This document shows, one piece after another, positions 34,264 to 45,389 of a stretch of 64,000 bases of DNA. How positions within the stretch are numbered: the stretch's first letter is position 1; every line of letters begins with the position of its first letter. Below the pieces are notes generated by a model, which did not search any database, was not told the DNA's origin, and was given only the letters and a program-made list of their open reading frames with translations. Origin of the DNA: Caulobacter sp. 17J80-11 (GTDB lineage: Bacteria; Pseudomonadota; Alphaproteobacteria; Caulobacterales; Caulobacteraceae); contig NZ_JACSJI010000013.1 in NCBI RefSeq assembly GCF_014349105.1, positions 43,848-107,847 of the forward strand, written 5' to 3'. The position numbers were made by a program, and so were the translations under genes.

Positions 34264-34596
34264 ATGGACTCAGTCACGCCCTACCTGTCGGACGCCTATG
34301 GTTTCGTGCAAGGCGGCTTCAACAGCGTGAATTCTCAGATCCTGGCGCTGGTGATCGCGCTGGGCGCTGCGGTTTTGATGAAAGAGTGGAAGAAGATCTG
34401 GGTGGTGGCGCTGGGCGCCACGGTGATCCAGATCCTGGTCGCGGCCATCGTGCCGGTCCTGAGCGGGGCGACTTTCAAGCTGCCGCCGCTGGTGACCGTC
34501 GGCTTCTGGATGGGCGCTGCGGCCACCTACATCGGCCTGCTGATCGTCATCGCCGTGTTCTTCTTCGTGAAGAAGAACGTGCTGAAGGCGGCCTGA
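34264..34596 (+). CDS. Small integral membrane protein of unknown function
   Basis: 110 residues behind a strong GGAGGGGT ribosome site. Three transmembrane helices are predicted at about 22-42, 44-66 and 74-105, with charged KEWKK between the first two and a lysine-rich C-terminus (FFVKKNVLKAA) that would face the cytoplasm. Similar small proteins occur in Caulobacteraceae without known function. It is a single gene, ending at a GC-rich hairpin before dapB. Confidence 0.75.
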   Translation: MDSVTPYLSDAYGFVQGGFNSVNSQILALVIALGAAVLMKEWKKIWVVALGATVIQILVAAIVPVLSGATFKLPPLVTVGFWMGAAATYIGLLIVIAVFFFVKKNVLKAA

Positions 34597-34620
34597 GGCC
34601 GACGAAGTTCGAGACTGCAG

Positions 34621-34642
34621 CGGGCGGCCTTCGGGCCGCCCG
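34621..34642. terminator. TTCG-loop hairpin between convergent genes
   Basis: A 9-bp perfect stem CGGGCGGCC/GGCCGCCCG closed by the stable TTCG tetraloop. It sits between the convergent membrane-protein and dapB genes and can act for both. The T-run is poor (GTTCGCGTTC). Confidence 0.75.
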
Positions 34643-34656
34643 TTCGCGTTCGAGGC

Positions 34657-35397
34657 TCAGCCCTGACGGAAGCCCAGCACGTCCTGCATGTCGTAGAGGC
34701 CGGCCGGCCGGCCGGCGACCCACAGCGCGGCCTCGATCGCGCCGCGCGCGAACAGGGTGCGGTCGCGGGCCGAGTGCGACAGGGTCAGGATCTCGTCGTC
34801 GGCCGCGACCACCACCGAGTGCTCGCCCACGATGCCGCCGCCGCGCATCGCGGAGAAGCCGATCGTGCCGCTCTCGCGCGGTTCGCCCACCCCCTCCCGC
34901 ATCGGCCGGCGCAGGCTTTCCAGCGGCGCGCCGCGGCCAGCCGCCGCCGCCTCGCCCAGCATGAGCGCGGTGCCCGAGGGAGCGTCCACCTTGCGCCGGT
35001 GGTGGGCCTCGAAGATCTCGATGTCCCAGTCTTTGGCCCGCAGGCGCTCGGCCGCTTGCTGGACCAGGCCCATCAGCACGTTCACGCCCAGCGAGAAGTT
35101 GCCGCTGCGCACGATCGGTATGCGCCGGGCGGCGCGCTCGACCGCGGCGGCCTGCTCGGGGGTGAAGCCGGTCGAGCCGATGATCAGGGCCGGGCGGCCT
35201 TCCTCGGCGCAGCGCTCGGCCAGGGCGACCGAGGCCTCGGGCGTGGTGAAGTCGATGACCACGTCGCAGGATCCGAAATCCGGCTGTTCCCCGCGGTCGA
35301 AGCGCAGAGCGCAAATGACGTCGTCCCGGGTTTCCAGCACGTGCTGGACGGCCCGGCCCATGCGTCCGCGCGCCCCGGCGACGCCGACGTGCACCAT
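34657..35397 (-). CDS. dapB: 4-hydroxy-tetrahydrodipicolinate reductase
   Basis: 246 residues from the ATG at 35397. It reduces hydroxy-tetrahydrodipicolinate with NAD(P)H in lysine and meso-diaminopimelate synthesis. The Rossmann start VGVAGARGRMGR, IDFTTPEA, the active-site block EAHHRRKVDAPSGTAL (general acid-base His and substrate-binding Lys) and FSAMRGGGIVGEHSV are conserved. The other lys/dap genes are not adjacent. It is divergent from the GST gene with an 87-bp gap. Confidence 0.96.
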   Translation of the reverse strand: MVHVGVAGARGRMGRAVQHVLETRDDVICALRFDRGEQPDFGSCDVVIDFTTPEASVALAERCAEEGRPALIIGSTGFTPEQAAAVERAARRIPIVRSGNFSLGVNVLMGLVQQAAERLRAKDWDIEIFEAHHRRKVDAPSGTALMLGEAAAAGRGAPLESLRRPMREGVGEPRESGTIGFSAMRGGGIVGEHSVVVAADDEILTLSHSARDRTLFARGAIEAALWVAGRPAGLYDMQDVLGFRQG

Positions 35398-35484
35398 CCG
35401 GCCTGTCGAACCGCCGTTCTCTGGCTTGGCGGGTCCGTTTTGATTCGCTACTGTCGCGCCCGCGCTCATCTGAAGGACCGCCCC

Positions 35485-36138
35485 ATGAAGCTTTATTCCG
35501 CGAACCTGTCGCCCTTCGCGGCCCGCGTGCGTCTGGCGGTGTACGCCAAAGGCCTGTCGCTGGAAATCGCCATGCCGCCGGGCGGGCCGAAGTCGGCCGA
35601 GTACCTGGCGATGAACCCGATCGGGAAGATCCCGACCCTGGTGCTGGACGACGGCCGCTGCCTGCCGGAGTCGGACACCATCGTCGAGTATCTGGAGGAC
35701 CTGGGCTCCGGCGCGCCGCTGCTGCCGGCCGATCCGGCCGAGCGGGCGCGCGTGCGGCTGCTGGCCCGGGTGGGCGAGAGCTACGTGATGGGTCCGCTGC
35801 AGCGGCTGTTCGGGCAGACCAATCCGGCCACCCGCGACGCCGCGGTGGCGGCCAGGGAAATGAAGGCCCTCGACGAGGGTCTGGCGCACCTGAACGTGTT
35901 CCTGGCGGGCGCCGGGGGCTTCTCGGGCAAGATCACCTTCGCCGACTGCCAGCTGGTCCCGACCCTGTTCTTCGTGCGGGCCATGACCCCGGCGTTGGGG
36001 GATGCGGACATGCTGGAACGCCACGAGGCGGTGGCCGGCTACTTCGCCCAGGTGGCGCAGGACCCGTCGGCGCTGAAGGTGCTCGACGAGCTGCGCGTGG
36101 CGCTGGAGACCTTCATGACCAAGGGCCAGCTGACCTGA
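35485..36138 (+). CDS. Glutathione S-transferase family protein
   Basis: 217 residues. The thioredoxin-like N-domain has SPFAARVRLA in place of a CxxC, NPIGKIPTLVLDDG with the cis-proline, and the glutathione-contact LPESDTIVEYLED. An all-helical C-domain follows, ending in TFADCQLVPTLFF, the N-capping motif of GST folds. Conjugation or thiol-transfer specificity is unknown. Single gene. A mosaic palindrome follows its stop codon. Confidence 0.9.
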   Translation: MKLYSANLSPFAARVRLAVYAKGLSLEIAMPPGGPKSAEYLAMNPIGKIPTLVLDDGRCLPESDTIVEYLEDLGSGAPLLPADPAERARVRLLARVGESYVMGPLQRLFGQTNPATRDAAVAAREMKALDEGLAHLNVFLAGAGGFSGKITFADCQLVPTLFFVRAMTPALGDADMLERHEAVAGYFAQVAQDPSALKVLDELRVALETFMTKGQLT

Positions 36139-36139
36139 A

Positions 36140-36306
36140 TCTCCCCCCTGCAAGCGAAGCGCGGCGGGGGAGGGGGACCACCCGAAGGGTGGTGGAGGGG
36201 GCGAGCGGGCGCGCCTTCCTCGCCAGGTACAATGGCAAAGAAAAAGGCGAACCGGCGTGCGCCGGTTCGCCCTCCACCACTTCTCCCCGCTTCGCAGGGG
36301 AGGAGA
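36140..36306. repeat. Mosaic palindromic repeat B (convergent gap)
   Basis: 167 bp, sharing arms with copies A and C: TCTCCCCCCTG at the left, CAGGGGAGGAGA at the right, and inner GGGGGAGGGGGACCACC with CCCTCCACCACTTCTCCCC. The centre (about 36213-36252) is unrelated. It lies between convergent gst and dnaJ. An internal small hairpin, CGAACCGGCG/CGCCGGTTCG, is also present near 36248-36270. Confidence 0.8.
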
Positions 36307-36307
36307 A

Positions 36308-37486
36308 TTAAGCGACCGGCTCGTCTTCCTGACCGGCCGTCAGGTCGGTCCAGAAACGCTTGGCCTTCTTGAAGAAGCCGGCGTGCTTGGGGTGCTGCTT
36401 GTCGCTGCAGCTGCCGGCCAGCTCGCGCATCAGCTCCTTCTGCCGGGGGGTCAGGTTGGTCGGGGTTTCGACGAACAGCTCCACCACCAGGTCGCCGCGC
36501 TGGCGGCCGTTGAGCGAGGGCATGCCCTTGCCCTTGATACGCACGGTGCGGCCGGTCTGGGCGCCTTCCGGCACCTTGACCGTGACCCTGCACTGGCCAT
36601 CGCACGCCTCGCTGGTCAGGCAGGGGGCCTCGATCTCGCCGCCCAGGGCCGCGGTGCACATGGGCACCGGCACTGAGCAGAGCAGGTCCAGGCTGTCGCG
36701 CTCGAACAGCTCGTGCGGCTTCACCGACAGGAAGATGTAAAGGTCGCCGCGCGGCCCGCCGCGCTGGCCCGCGTCGCCTTCGCCGGCGAGGCGGATGCGC
36801 GCGCCGTCGTCGACGCCGGCCGGGATACGGACCTGCAGCTTGCGCTCGCGCCGGACCTGGCCCTGGCCGTGGCACTTGACGCACGGGTCGGAGACCACGC
36901 GGCCGCCGCCGCCGCAGCGCGGGCAGGTGCGCTCGACCGCGAAGAAGCCGTTGGCGGCCCGCACGCGGCCGGCGCCGCCGCAGGTGCCGCAAACCGAGGG
37001 CGAGGTGCCGGGCTTGGCGCCGGTGCCTTCACAGACGTCGCAGGAGGCCGTGGTCGGGGTGACGATCTCGACGTCGGCCCCGCGATAGGCCTGCTCCAGG
37101 GTGATCTCCAGGTCGTGGCGGATGTCGGCCCCGCGCACCGGCCCGGTCGAGCCGCGGCGCCCCTGGGCGAACATCTCGCCGAACACGTCGCCGAACACTT
37201 CGGAGAAGATGTCGTTGACGTCCTGGAAGCCGCGCTGGCCGGCGCCGAAGCCCGCGCCTCCGCCGCCGACGCCGGCGTGGCCGAAGCGGTCGTAGGCCGC
37301 CCGCTTGTCCGGATCGGAGAGGACCGAATAGGCCTCGTTGACTTCCTTGAACCGCCCGGTCGCCTGCTCGCAGCCGCCGTTGCGGTCCGGATGGTGTTCC
37401 ATCGCCAGCTTGCGGAAGGCGGCCTTGATCTCGGCCGCGTCCGCGCCGCGCTGGACACCCAGGACTTCGTAGTAATCACGCGCCAT
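36308..37486 (-). CDS. dnaJ: Chaperone protein DnaJ
   Basis: 392 residues from the ATG at 37486. The J domain (1-70) has the HPD tripeptide at 32-34, which stimulates DnaK ATPase. A Gly/Phe region (about 71-110) follows, then the zinc cluster of four CxxCxGxG repeats (149-210, the third and fourth being CPRCGGGG and CVKCHGQG) and the substrate-binding C-domain. The C-terminal end matches type I DnaJ. It lies 72 bp downstream of dnaK, probably in the same heat-shock operon. Confidence 0.97.
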   Translation of the reverse strand: MARDYYEVLGVQRGADAAEIKAAFRKLAMEHHPDRNGGCEQATGRFKEVNEAYSVLSDPDKRAAYDRFGHAGVGGGGAGFGAGQRGFQDVNDIFSEVFGDVFGEMFAQGRRGSTGPVRGADIRHDLEITLEQAYRGADVEIVTPTTASCDVCEGTGAKPGTSPSVCGTCGGAGRVRAANGFFAVERTCPRCGGGGRVVSDPCVKCHGQGQVRRERKLQVRIPAGVDDGARIRLAGEGDAGQRGGPRGDLYIFLSVKPHELFERDSLDLLCSVPVPMCTAALGGEIEAPCLTSEACDGQCRVTVKVPEGAQTGRTVRIKGKGMPSLNGRQRGDLVVELFVETPTNLTPRQKELMRELAGSCSDKQHPKHAGFFKKAKRFWTDLTAGQEDEPVA

Positions 37487-37558
37487 TCTAGGCCGCCCCA
37501 GCAAGTGCTCCTCGTCCCGGATAGCCGCTTCCGACCGATCCGGGACGAGGACATTTCA

Positions 37559-39466
<1,908 letters not shown>

Positions 39467-39770
39467 GGGTCCTGTCTGACGCTCCGTTAGGCGGACGGTT
39501 CGGCGGCCTCGCGGTAAGCGCCGCGCACGCCCGTCCCCGTGTTTCTCACGTTGAAACCAAATGGTTACGGCTTAGCTCACAGCCCCGTGAGCTTTCGCCT
39601 TCGCCGGTCGATATGGGGATAAGCGGGGGGTGCGCAAGAGGAACATCCCCACCGCGAGCAGGGACGATCGGCGCGACTCCCGGTCGCAACACGGGCGGAC
39701 CGTCGCCGCCGCACGTCGTTCGCCCTTGGGCGCTGGACGCGAGGGCGGCTTTGGCCGACATGGTCTTCGG
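39467..39770. other. Non-coding region between dnaK and alkB
   Basis: 304 bp holding the dnaK and alkB promoters. The only clear structure is a 7-bp inverted repeat AGCTCAC/GTGAGCT (39574-39593). The rest is uneventful. No CIRCE element (TTAGCACTC-N9-GAGTGCTAA) is present. No ORF with a plausible ribosome site was seen. Confidence 0.7.
39574..39593. promoter_or_regulatory. Inverted repeat upstream of dnaK
   Basis: AGCTCAC and GTGAGCT are perfect inverted copies separated by AGCCCC, about 108 bp upstream of the dnaK start codon. It could be an operator or part of the transcript leader. The factor is unknown. Confidence 0.35.
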
Positions 39771-40379
39771 ATGATCGGCCTTCCGAATCTGCCGGGATTT
39801 CAACTCCATCGCGGGGCGCTGGACCGCGACGCCCAGGCCGCGCTGCTGGCCGAAGTCATGGTCCGGGTCGAGGCCGCGCCGTTCTTCCGGCCGGTGACGC
39901 GGAGCGGAAAACCGTTCTCGGTGGAGATGACGAATTTCGGGCCGCTGGGATGGGTGTCGGACCGCGGCGGCTACCGCTACCAGCCGCTGCACCCTGAATC
40001 GGCGCGACCGTGGCCGGACATGCCGGCTGTCCTGCTCGAGCTCTGGCGCCGGTACGGCGGGAGCGAAACTGCCCCGGACGCCTGCCTGGTCAATCTCTAC
40101 CGGGAGGGCGCGAAGATGGGCCTGCACCAGGACCGCGACGAAGCAGACTTCGGCCAGCCGGTGGTGTCGGTCTCGCTGGGCGACACGGCGGTGTTCCGGA
40201 TCGGCCCGGCCACGGGCGGCGCCACCGCCACCGTGCGCCTGGGATCCGGCGACGTCTGCGTGCTGGGCGGCGAGGCGCGGCTGGCCCGGCACGGCGTCGA
40301 CCGGGTGCTGGGCGGCTCCTCGACCCTGGTCCCGGGCGGGGGGCGGCTGAACCTGACCCTGCGACGCGCGCTGGCGTAA
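39771..40379 (+). CDS. alkB: AlkB-type alpha-ketoglutarate-dependent dioxygenase
   Basis: 202 residues. It demethylates 1-methyladenine and 3-methylcytosine in DNA by oxidative dealkylation. The iron ligands H119, D121 (HQD) and H174 (RHGVDR) are present. R192 and R198 (RLNLTLR) bind 2-oxoglutarate. CLVNLYREGAKMGLHQDRDE and VSVSLGDTAVFRIG are family blocks. The start at 39771 has a weak ribosome site; the frame is open further upstream without better context. It is transcribed away from dnaK. Confidence 0.9.
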   Translation: MIGLPNLPGFQLHRGALDRDAQAALLAEVMVRVEAAPFFRPVTRSGKPFSVEMTNFGPLGWVSDRGGYRYQPLHPESARPWPDMPAVLLELWRRYGGSETAPDACLVNLYREGAKMGLHQDRDEADFGQPVVSVSLGDTAVFRIGPATGGATATVRLGSGDVCVLGGEARLARHGVDRVLGGSSTLVPGGGRLNLTLRRALA

Positions 40380-40449
40380 CGCCGTCGTGCGGGCTGGACG
40401 CGCGGGCCAGCTTAGCCATTATGCCCTTCGACGAGGGGGAAGTAGCGCC

Positions 40450-41370
40450 ATGGTTCACCTGCCGCGCCCGGAGGGGGCGACCGATGCCGATTTCAAGCCG
40501 ACGCGCCGCGCTCTGGCGGGCCTCATGATGTTCGCCGGCTATGCGCTGGGCGGTGGGCCGGCCCGGGCCGAGACTGTCCACACCGATGAGGCGGGCCTGT
40601 TCACCCGCGAGGCGACCATCCCCTCGAACGGCTTCGACCTGCCGGCCTATGTCGCCATGCCCGCCGACGCCAAGAAACGGCCGGTGGTGATCGTGGTCTC
40701 CGAAATCTTCGGCGTGCACGAGTACATCCGCGACACCGCGCGGCGGCTGGCCAAGGCCGGCTACGTGGCGATCGCCCCGGCCTTCTTCGCGCGCGCCGGC
40801 GATCCGGCCCCGCTGACCGATCAGGACGAGATCCGCAAGATCGTGGCCACCGCCACCAACGCCCAGGTCATGGGCGACATCAAGGCGACCATCGCCTGGC
40901 TGGGGACCAACCCGGACATCGGCCAGCCGCGCAAGGGCTTCGGCAAGGCGAAGTTCGCCGACACCAAGCGCATCGGCGTGACCGGCTTCTGCTGGGGCGG
41001 GGCGGTCGTCTGGATGGCCGCCGCCCAGATCCCCCAGATCAAGGCCGGGGTCGCCTGGTACGGCCGGCTGGCCAAGCCCAAGGCCGGCGCCTTCCTGGGC
41101 GACGAGAACCGCGCCTGGCCCCTGGACGTGGTCCAGGAGCTGCACGCGCCGGTGCTGGGCCTCTACGCCGGCCAGGACCAGGGCATTCCGCTCAGCGACG
41201 TCGACGCCATGCGCGCGGCCCTGAAGGCGGCCGGCGAGAAGCGCGACGAGATCGTCGTCTACCCGGACGCCAAGCATGGTTTCCACGCCGACTACCGCCA
41301 GAGCTACGACCAGGCCGCCGCCGAGGACGGCTGGAAGCGCCTGCTGGCCTGGTTCGGCAAGTACCTGTGA
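40450..41370 (+). CDS. Exported dienelactone-hydrolase-family protein
   Basis: 306 residues. An N-terminal hydrophobic region after TRRALAG (about 21-40) suggests export. The DLH fold has nucleophile C181 in GFCWGG, the acid D243 in AGQDQG and H276 in KHGFHADY. Plain dienelactone hydrolase is a cytoplasmic enzyme of chloroaromatic degradation, so the exported form is probably a generic carboxymethylene-type esterase. The ribosome site GGGGGAAG is strong. The next gene follows 98 bp later. Confidence 0.85.
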   Translation: MVHLPRPEGATDADFKPTRRALAGLMMFAGYALGGGPARAETVHTDEAGLFTREATIPSNGFDLPAYVAMPADAKKRPVVIVVSEIFGVHEYIRDTARRLAKAGYVAIAPAFFARAGDPAPLTDQDEIRKIVATATNAQVMGDIKATIAWLGTNPDIGQPRKGFGKAKFADTKRIGVTGFCWGGAVVWMAAAQIPQIKAGVAWYGRLAKPKAGAFLGDENRAWPLDVVQELHAPVLGLYAGQDQGIPLSDVDAMRAALKAAGEKRDEIVVYPDAKHGFHADYRQSYDQAAAEDGWKRLLAWFGKYL

Positions 41371-41468
41371 TCCGGCGGACCCGGTCGCGCGCGCGGCCGG
41401 GTTCGTCGCAAGCGTGAGCCGGCGGCCCCGTCCGGGGCGCTTAGGTGTGCACGGGGGAGGACAGACCC

Positions 41469-42272
41469 ATGAGCATGCATCGTCGTGAAGTGTTGGCCGG
41501 AGGACTCGCCGGCGGACTGGCCGCCTGGGCGGGCGGAGCGGCTGCCCAAACCGCGTCCCAAGCCACGCCCCAGGCCGCACCCCAGAACGCCGTCGGCGGG
41601 CCGATGGTGGCGGCGACCGGGCGCTTCCAGGCGCGGCCGCTGGCGCACCCGCCCCTGCCGCCGCTGGGCCCGGGCTTCCACAAGCTCGGCCTCGCCGAGC
41701 GCGACGCGCACCTGTTCGTGCCGCCCGGGCTGGATCCGACCAAGCCGGCCCCGTTGATCATCATGCTGCACGGCAAGAGCCAGCTCGCCAACGAGGTGAT
41801 GGGCGAGTGGAAGCGTGCCGTCAGCCGCCGCAAGGTGCTGCTGATGGCCCCGCAGTCGCGCGACTTCACCTGGGCGTTCGACCAGGGTCCGATCGGCCCG
41901 GACGCGGTGTTCATCGACCGGGCGATGGACGCGATTTTCCAGCGCTTCGTGGTCGACCCGAAGCACATCGGCGTGGCCGGCTTCTCGGACGGGGCGTCCT
42001 ACGCACTGTCGACGGGCCTGGTGAACGGCGACTTCTTCAGCGACATCTTCGCCTTTTCCGCCATCCGCTATTACGCGCCGGGCTCGTTCGGCAATCCGCG
42101 GGTCTTCTTCACGCATGGCACGCGGGACCCGGGTGCGAACTTCGCCAACGCCAAGTCGATGGCCGCGCAACTGAAGGCCGACGGCTGCGACGTCGCCTTC
42201 TACGAGTTCAACGGCGGCCACATGTTCGACGAGGAATGCGTCAAGCGGAGCATGGCGCGCTTCCTGTCCTGA
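41469..42272 (+). CDS. TAT-exported alpha/beta hydrolase (PHB-depolymerase-like esterase)
   Basis: 267 residues from the ATG at 41469 behind GGGGGAGGAC. The N-terminus HRREVLAGGLAGGLAAWAGGAAAQ is a twin-arginine-like signal. The domain has IIMLHGKSQ (oxyanion), S173 in GFSDGA, D220 in HGTRDP and H251 in GGHMF, as in feruloyl esterase or phospholipase/carboxylesterase family enzymes. The substrate is unknown. A proline/alanine linker follows the signal. Confidence 0.83.
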   Translation: MSMHRREVLAGGLAGGLAAWAGGAAAQTASQATPQAAPQNAVGGPMVAATGRFQARPLAHPPLPPLGPGFHKLGLAERDAHLFVPPGLDPTKPAPLIIMLHGKSQLANEVMGEWKRAVSRRKVLLMAPQSRDFTWAFDQGPIGPDAVFIDRAMDAIFQRFVVDPKHIGVAGFSDGASYALSTGLVNGDFFSDIFAFSAIRYYAPGSFGNPRVFFTHGTRDPGANFANAKSMAAQLKADGCDVAFYEFNGGHMFDEECVKRSMARFLS

Positions 42273-42418
42273 CGTCAGGCCTGTGGATTTGAGCGCTTGA
42301 ACCCCGGCGCGCGCGGCGGGTGGCGCTGGCGGTCGGCCTGATCGAACCGATCGGGCAGACCGCCGCCTTCGCCATCCATGAACGTGCCTGGGCCAAGCCA
42401 GAGGCCCGCCGCGCGGCT

Positions 42419-42448
42419 CAGGCCCCGAAGTTTCAGGCCCCGAAGTTT
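42419..42448. repeat. Two-copy 15-bp tandem repeat at the grpE end
   Basis: CAGGCCCCGAAGTTT occurs twice in succession, directly beside the grpE stop codon (minus strand). It is a minor slippage-type duplication with no clear role. Confidence 0.7.
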
Positions 42449-43059
42449 CAGGCCTTGGTGTCGATCGAGCCGCCGGCGGCCGCGTCGGCCCCGGCGTATG
42501 GCGCGCCGGCCGGCTTGCCGCCGGACTTGGCGGCGACCACCACCATGGCCGGGCGCACGATGCGGCCGAACAGTTCGTAGCCGGGCTGCAGCACCTGGAT
42601 GACGGCGCCCGCCGGGACCTCGTCGGAGGCCTGCTCCATCATGGCCTGGTGCATGTGCGGGTCGAACTTGTCGCCCTTACCCGGATCCACACGCTTCAGA
42701 CCGTTACGCTCGAAGGCGCCCAGCAGCTCCTTCTCGGTCATGTCGACGCCCAGCACCAGATTGTTCACCACCGGGTCGGCGTGGTCGCGCGGGGCGTGCT
42801 GCAGGGCCCGGCCGAGGTTGTCGGACACGCCCAGCAGGTCCTTGGCGAAACGGGTGATGGCGTAGGCGCGCGCGTCGTTCATCTCGCGCTCGGAGCGGCG
42901 CCGGATGTTCTCGGTCTCGGCCGCGGAGCGCATGGCGTGGTCCTTCCACTCCGCCACCTCGGCCTCGAGCCGCGCGATCACCTCCTCGGCCGCCTCCAGC
43001 AGGGTCTCGGTCTCGGGGTTCGCGTCTGCGGGATCGTCGCGCTTGATGATTTCAGTCAT
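42448..43059 (-). CDS. grpE: Nucleotide exchange factor GrpE
   Basis: 203 residues. The long N-terminal helix (about 20-75) contains the coiled-coil ARLEAEVAEWKDHAMRSAAETENIRRR, which dimerises. The C-terminal beta-domain has the family pattern KFDPHMHQAMMEQ and GAVIQVLQPGYELFGRIVRPAMVVV that drives ADP release from DnaK. The tail (SGGKPAGAPYAGADAAAGG) is unstructured. It follows hrcA by 15 bp, forming an hrcA-grpE operon. Confidence 0.97.
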   Translation of the reverse strand: MTEIIKRDDPADANPETETLLEAAEEVIARLEAEVAEWKDHAMRSAAETENIRRRSEREMNDARAYAITRFAKDLLGVSDNLGRALQHAPRDHADPVVNNLVLGVDMTEKELLGAFERNGLKRVDPGKGDKFDPHMHQAMMEQASDEVPAGAVIQVLQPGYELFGRIVRPAMVVVAAKSGGKPAGAPYAGADAAAGGSIDTKA

Positions 43060-43074
43060 GTCGCTCTTGAAAAC

Positions 43075-44157
43075 TCAGCCGTCCAACATGCGGCCCAGGA
43101 CACGTGCGGTGTAGTCCACCAACGGAATAACCCGGGCGTAGTTCAGGCGAGCAGGTCCGATCACGCCGATCGCGCCCACCACCTTCTGTCGGCCCGTCAT
43201 ATAGGGCGCCGCGATCACAGCGGAACCCGAAAGCGAAAACAGCCGTGTTTCCGCCCCGATAAAGATGCGCACGCCCTGGGCTTCGCGCACGTCGTCGAGC
43301 AGGCCGATCAGCTGGCCCTTCTGCTCGAGGTCGTCGAACAGCATGCGGACCTTTTCCAGATCCTCCAGCGCGGCGCGGTCGTCCAGCAGGTTGGCGCGGC
43401 CGCGCACGATCAGGGCGCGGCTCGCTTCCTCGCCGCCCGACCAGGCGGCCAGGCCGTCCTCGACCAGGCGCGCGGCGGTCTCGTCCAACTGGCGGCGGGC
43501 GGTTTCCAGCTCGGTGCGCATCTCGGCCTTGGCCTCGGCCAGGGTGCGGCCGCGCAGCTTGGCGTTCAGGAAGTTGGAGGCCTCCTGCAGGGTCGCCGGG
43601 GTGATGCCCGGCGCCAGCCGCATCAGCCGGTTCTCGATCACGCCGTCCTCGAACACCACGACCGCCAGAGCCTGGTCGGGGGCCAGCGGCACGAACTCGA
43701 CGTGCTTCACGCCGGCGTCGCGGATCGGCGTGACCACCACGCCCGCGCCGCCGGCCAGGCCGGACAGCATGGCGGTGGCCTCGTCCAGGGCCTCCTGGAA
43801 GTTGCGGCCGCGCCCGGCCAGGCGGGCCTCGATCTCGCGCCGCTCGTCTTCGCCCAGGTCGCCGATCTCCAGCAGGCCGTCGACGAACAGCCGCAGACCG
43901 GCGTGGGTCGGCATGCGCCCGGCGCTGGAGTGCGGGGCCGACAGCAGGCCCATCTGGGCCAGGTCCTGCATGGTGTTGCGGATCGAGGCCGGGGACAGCT
44001 GCACCCCGCCCTTGGAGACGGTGCGCGAGCCGACCGGCTCCCCGGTTTCCAGATAGGTCTCCACCACCCGCCGGAAGATGTCGCGCGCGCGGTCGTCCAG
44101 TTCGGCCAGTGAGGCCGAGCGGGGCGGGACGCCGGACGGGGGGAAGATCGGGGACAT
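43075..44157 (-). CDS. hrcA: Heat-inducible transcription repressor HrcA
   Basis: 360 residues. HrcA represses groESL and related heat-shock genes by binding CIRCE. The N-terminal winged helix (about 25-95: [19 protein letters not shown], then [19 protein letters not shown] and [13 protein letters not shown]) is conserved. A GAF-like middle domain and dimerisation region follow, with NLLDD...[18 protein letters not shown]. No CIRCE site was found in this window, so its targets are elsewhere. It is divergent from rph. Confidence 0.96.
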   Translation of the reverse strand: MSPIFPPSGVPPRSASLAELDDRARDIFRRVVETYLETGEPVGSRTVSKGGVQLSPASIRNTMQDLAQMGLLSAPHSSAGRMPTHAGLRLFVDGLLEIGDLGEDERREIEARLAGRGRNFQEALDEATAMLSGLAGGAGVVVTPIRDAGVKHVEFVPLAPDQALAVVVFEDGVIENRLMRLAPGITPATLQEASNFLNAKLRGRTLAEAKAEMRTELETARRQLDETAARLVEDGLAAWSGGEEASRALIVRGRANLLDDRAALEDLEKVRMLFDDLEQKGQLIGLLDDVREAQGVRIFIGAETRLFSLSGSAVIAAPYMTGRQKVVGAIGVIGPARLNYARVIPLVDYTARVLGRMLDG

Positions 44158-44247
44158 GATGCTTCGGACGTGGCGAGCGCTGAGATTTCAGGATAAGCGG
44201 CGGGGCCTCGCGCGCAAGCCGCGCCCTCAGTTTCTGGAGCCTGCAGC

Positions 44248-44964
44248 ATGCGCCCGTCCGGCCGCGCCCCCGACGTCCTTCGCCCCGTGACCCTGGAAAC
44301 GGGCGTCAACCGCTACGCCGAGGGCTCCTGCCTGGTGTCGTTCGGGCACACGCGGGTGCTGGTCACCGCCTCGGTCGACGAGGGCGTGCCCTCCTGGCTG
44401 CGCGGCAAGGGCCAGGGATGGGTCACGGCCGAGTACGGCATGCTGCCGCGCGCCACCCACACCCGCGGCCGCCGCGAGGCCGCCCAGGGCAAGCAGTCCG
44501 GCCGCACCCAGGAGATCCAGCGCCTGATCGGCCGCTCCATGCGCGCGGTCGTGGACCTCCGCGCGCTGGGCGACCGCCAGGTCACCCTGGACTGCGACGT
44601 CATCCAGGCCGACGGCGGCACCCGCACGGCGGCCATCACCGGCGCCTGGGTGGCGTTGGCCCAGGCCTGCCGCTGGCTGCGCGAGGAGGGCGTGCTGGCC
44701 CGCGACCCGATCGTCGACCAGGTCGCGGCGGTGTCGTGCGGGGTCTACGAGAACGTGCCGGTGCTGGACCTCGACTACGAGGAGGATTCCTCGGCCGAGG
44801 CGGATTCCAACTTCGTGCTCACCGGCAAGGGCGACATCGTCGAGATTCAGGCCACCGGCGAGAAGCGCGGCTTCTCGCGCGGCGAGTTCGACGCCCTGTT
44901 CGGTCTCGCCGGCCTGGGCTGCGAGCAGCTGTTCGCCATGCAGCGGGCCGCGGTCGGCGCGTGA
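44248..44964 (+). CDS. rph: Ribonuclease PH
   Basis: 238 residues. It trims tRNA 3' ends phosphorolytically. The conserved blocks are [80 protein letters not shown] and [17 protein letters not shown], which carry the RNA- and phosphate-binding arginines and the catalytic Asp. The length is normal. It is followed by a mosaic palindrome and is divergent from hrcA. Confidence 0.97.
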   Translation: MRPSGRAPDVLRPVTLETGVNRYAEGSCLVSFGHTRVLVTASVDEGVPSWLRGKGQGWVTAEYGMLPRATHTRGRREAAQGKQSGRTQEIQRLIGRSMRAVVDLRALGDRQVTLDCDVIQADGGTRTAAITGAWVALAQACRWLREEGVLARDPIVDQVAAVSCGVYENVPVLDLDYEEDSSAEADSNFVLTGKGDIVEIQATGEKRGFSRGEFDALFGLAGLGCEQLFAMQRAAVGA

Positions 44965-44972
44965 GGGCTTTT

Positions 44973-45140
44973 TCTCCTCCCCTGTGAGCGAAGCGAACGG
45001 GGGAGGGGGACCGCCCGAAGGGGCGAGCGGCTGCGCGGCGCAGATCGTCGTGATCTCCAAACCTGAAATCGCGGGGGATGCGGTTCGCCCCACCACCATG
45101 CTTCGCATGGTCTCCCTCCCGCGCTGCGCAGGGGAAGAGA
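44973..45140. repeat. Mosaic palindromic repeat C (convergent gap)
   Basis: 168 bp with TCTCCTCCCCTG at the left, CAGGGGAAGAGA at the right, the inner GGGGGAGGGGGACCGCCC and a degenerate opposite arm CACCACCATGCTTCGCATGGTCTCCCTCCC. The central ~60 bp are unrelated to copies A and B. It separates convergent rph and the XRE regulator gene. Confidence 0.8.
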
Positions 45141-45145
45141 GGCCG

Positions 45146-45382
45146 CTACTCCGCCTCGCCCTCGTCGGCGTCGGGCGGACCGGGTTCGAACACCAGGATG
45201 TCGCCGGGCTGGCAGTTCAGCTCGCGGCACAGGGCGTCCAGCGTCGAGAAGCGCATGGCCCGGGCCTTGCCGGTCTTCAGGATCGACAGGTTGGCCAGGG
45301 TGACCCCGACCCGGTCGGCCAGCTCGGTCAGCGACATGCGCCGGTCGAGCAGCACGCGATCCAATTGTACGCGGATGGGCAT
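45146..45382 (-). CDS. XRE-family (YozG-like) DNA-binding protein
   Basis: 78 residues. The helix-turn-helix covers about 15-65 (SLTELADRVGVTLANLSILKTGKARAMRFSTLDALCRELNCQPGDILVFEP). The tail is acidic (DADEGEAE). Proteins of this HTH_26 type are usually encoded next to a DUF2975 membrane protein, as here: the gene starts 7 bp after that stop codon, so the two are co-transcribed. It probably controls its own operon. Confidence 0.88.
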   Translation of the reverse strand: MPIRVQLDRVLLDRRMSLTELADRVGVTLANLSILKTGKARAMRFSTLDALCRELNCQPGDILVFEPGPPDADEGEAE

Positions 45383-45389
45383 GGGCGGG

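Noticed and set aside
39574..39593. CIRCE operator for HrcA
   Set aside because: The dyad here does not match TTAGCACTC-N9-GAGTGCTAA, and no such site was found elsewhere in the window.
42419..42448. Tandem repeat as a functional element
   Set aside because: Just two copies of a 15-mer at the end of grpE; a slippage duplication explains it.
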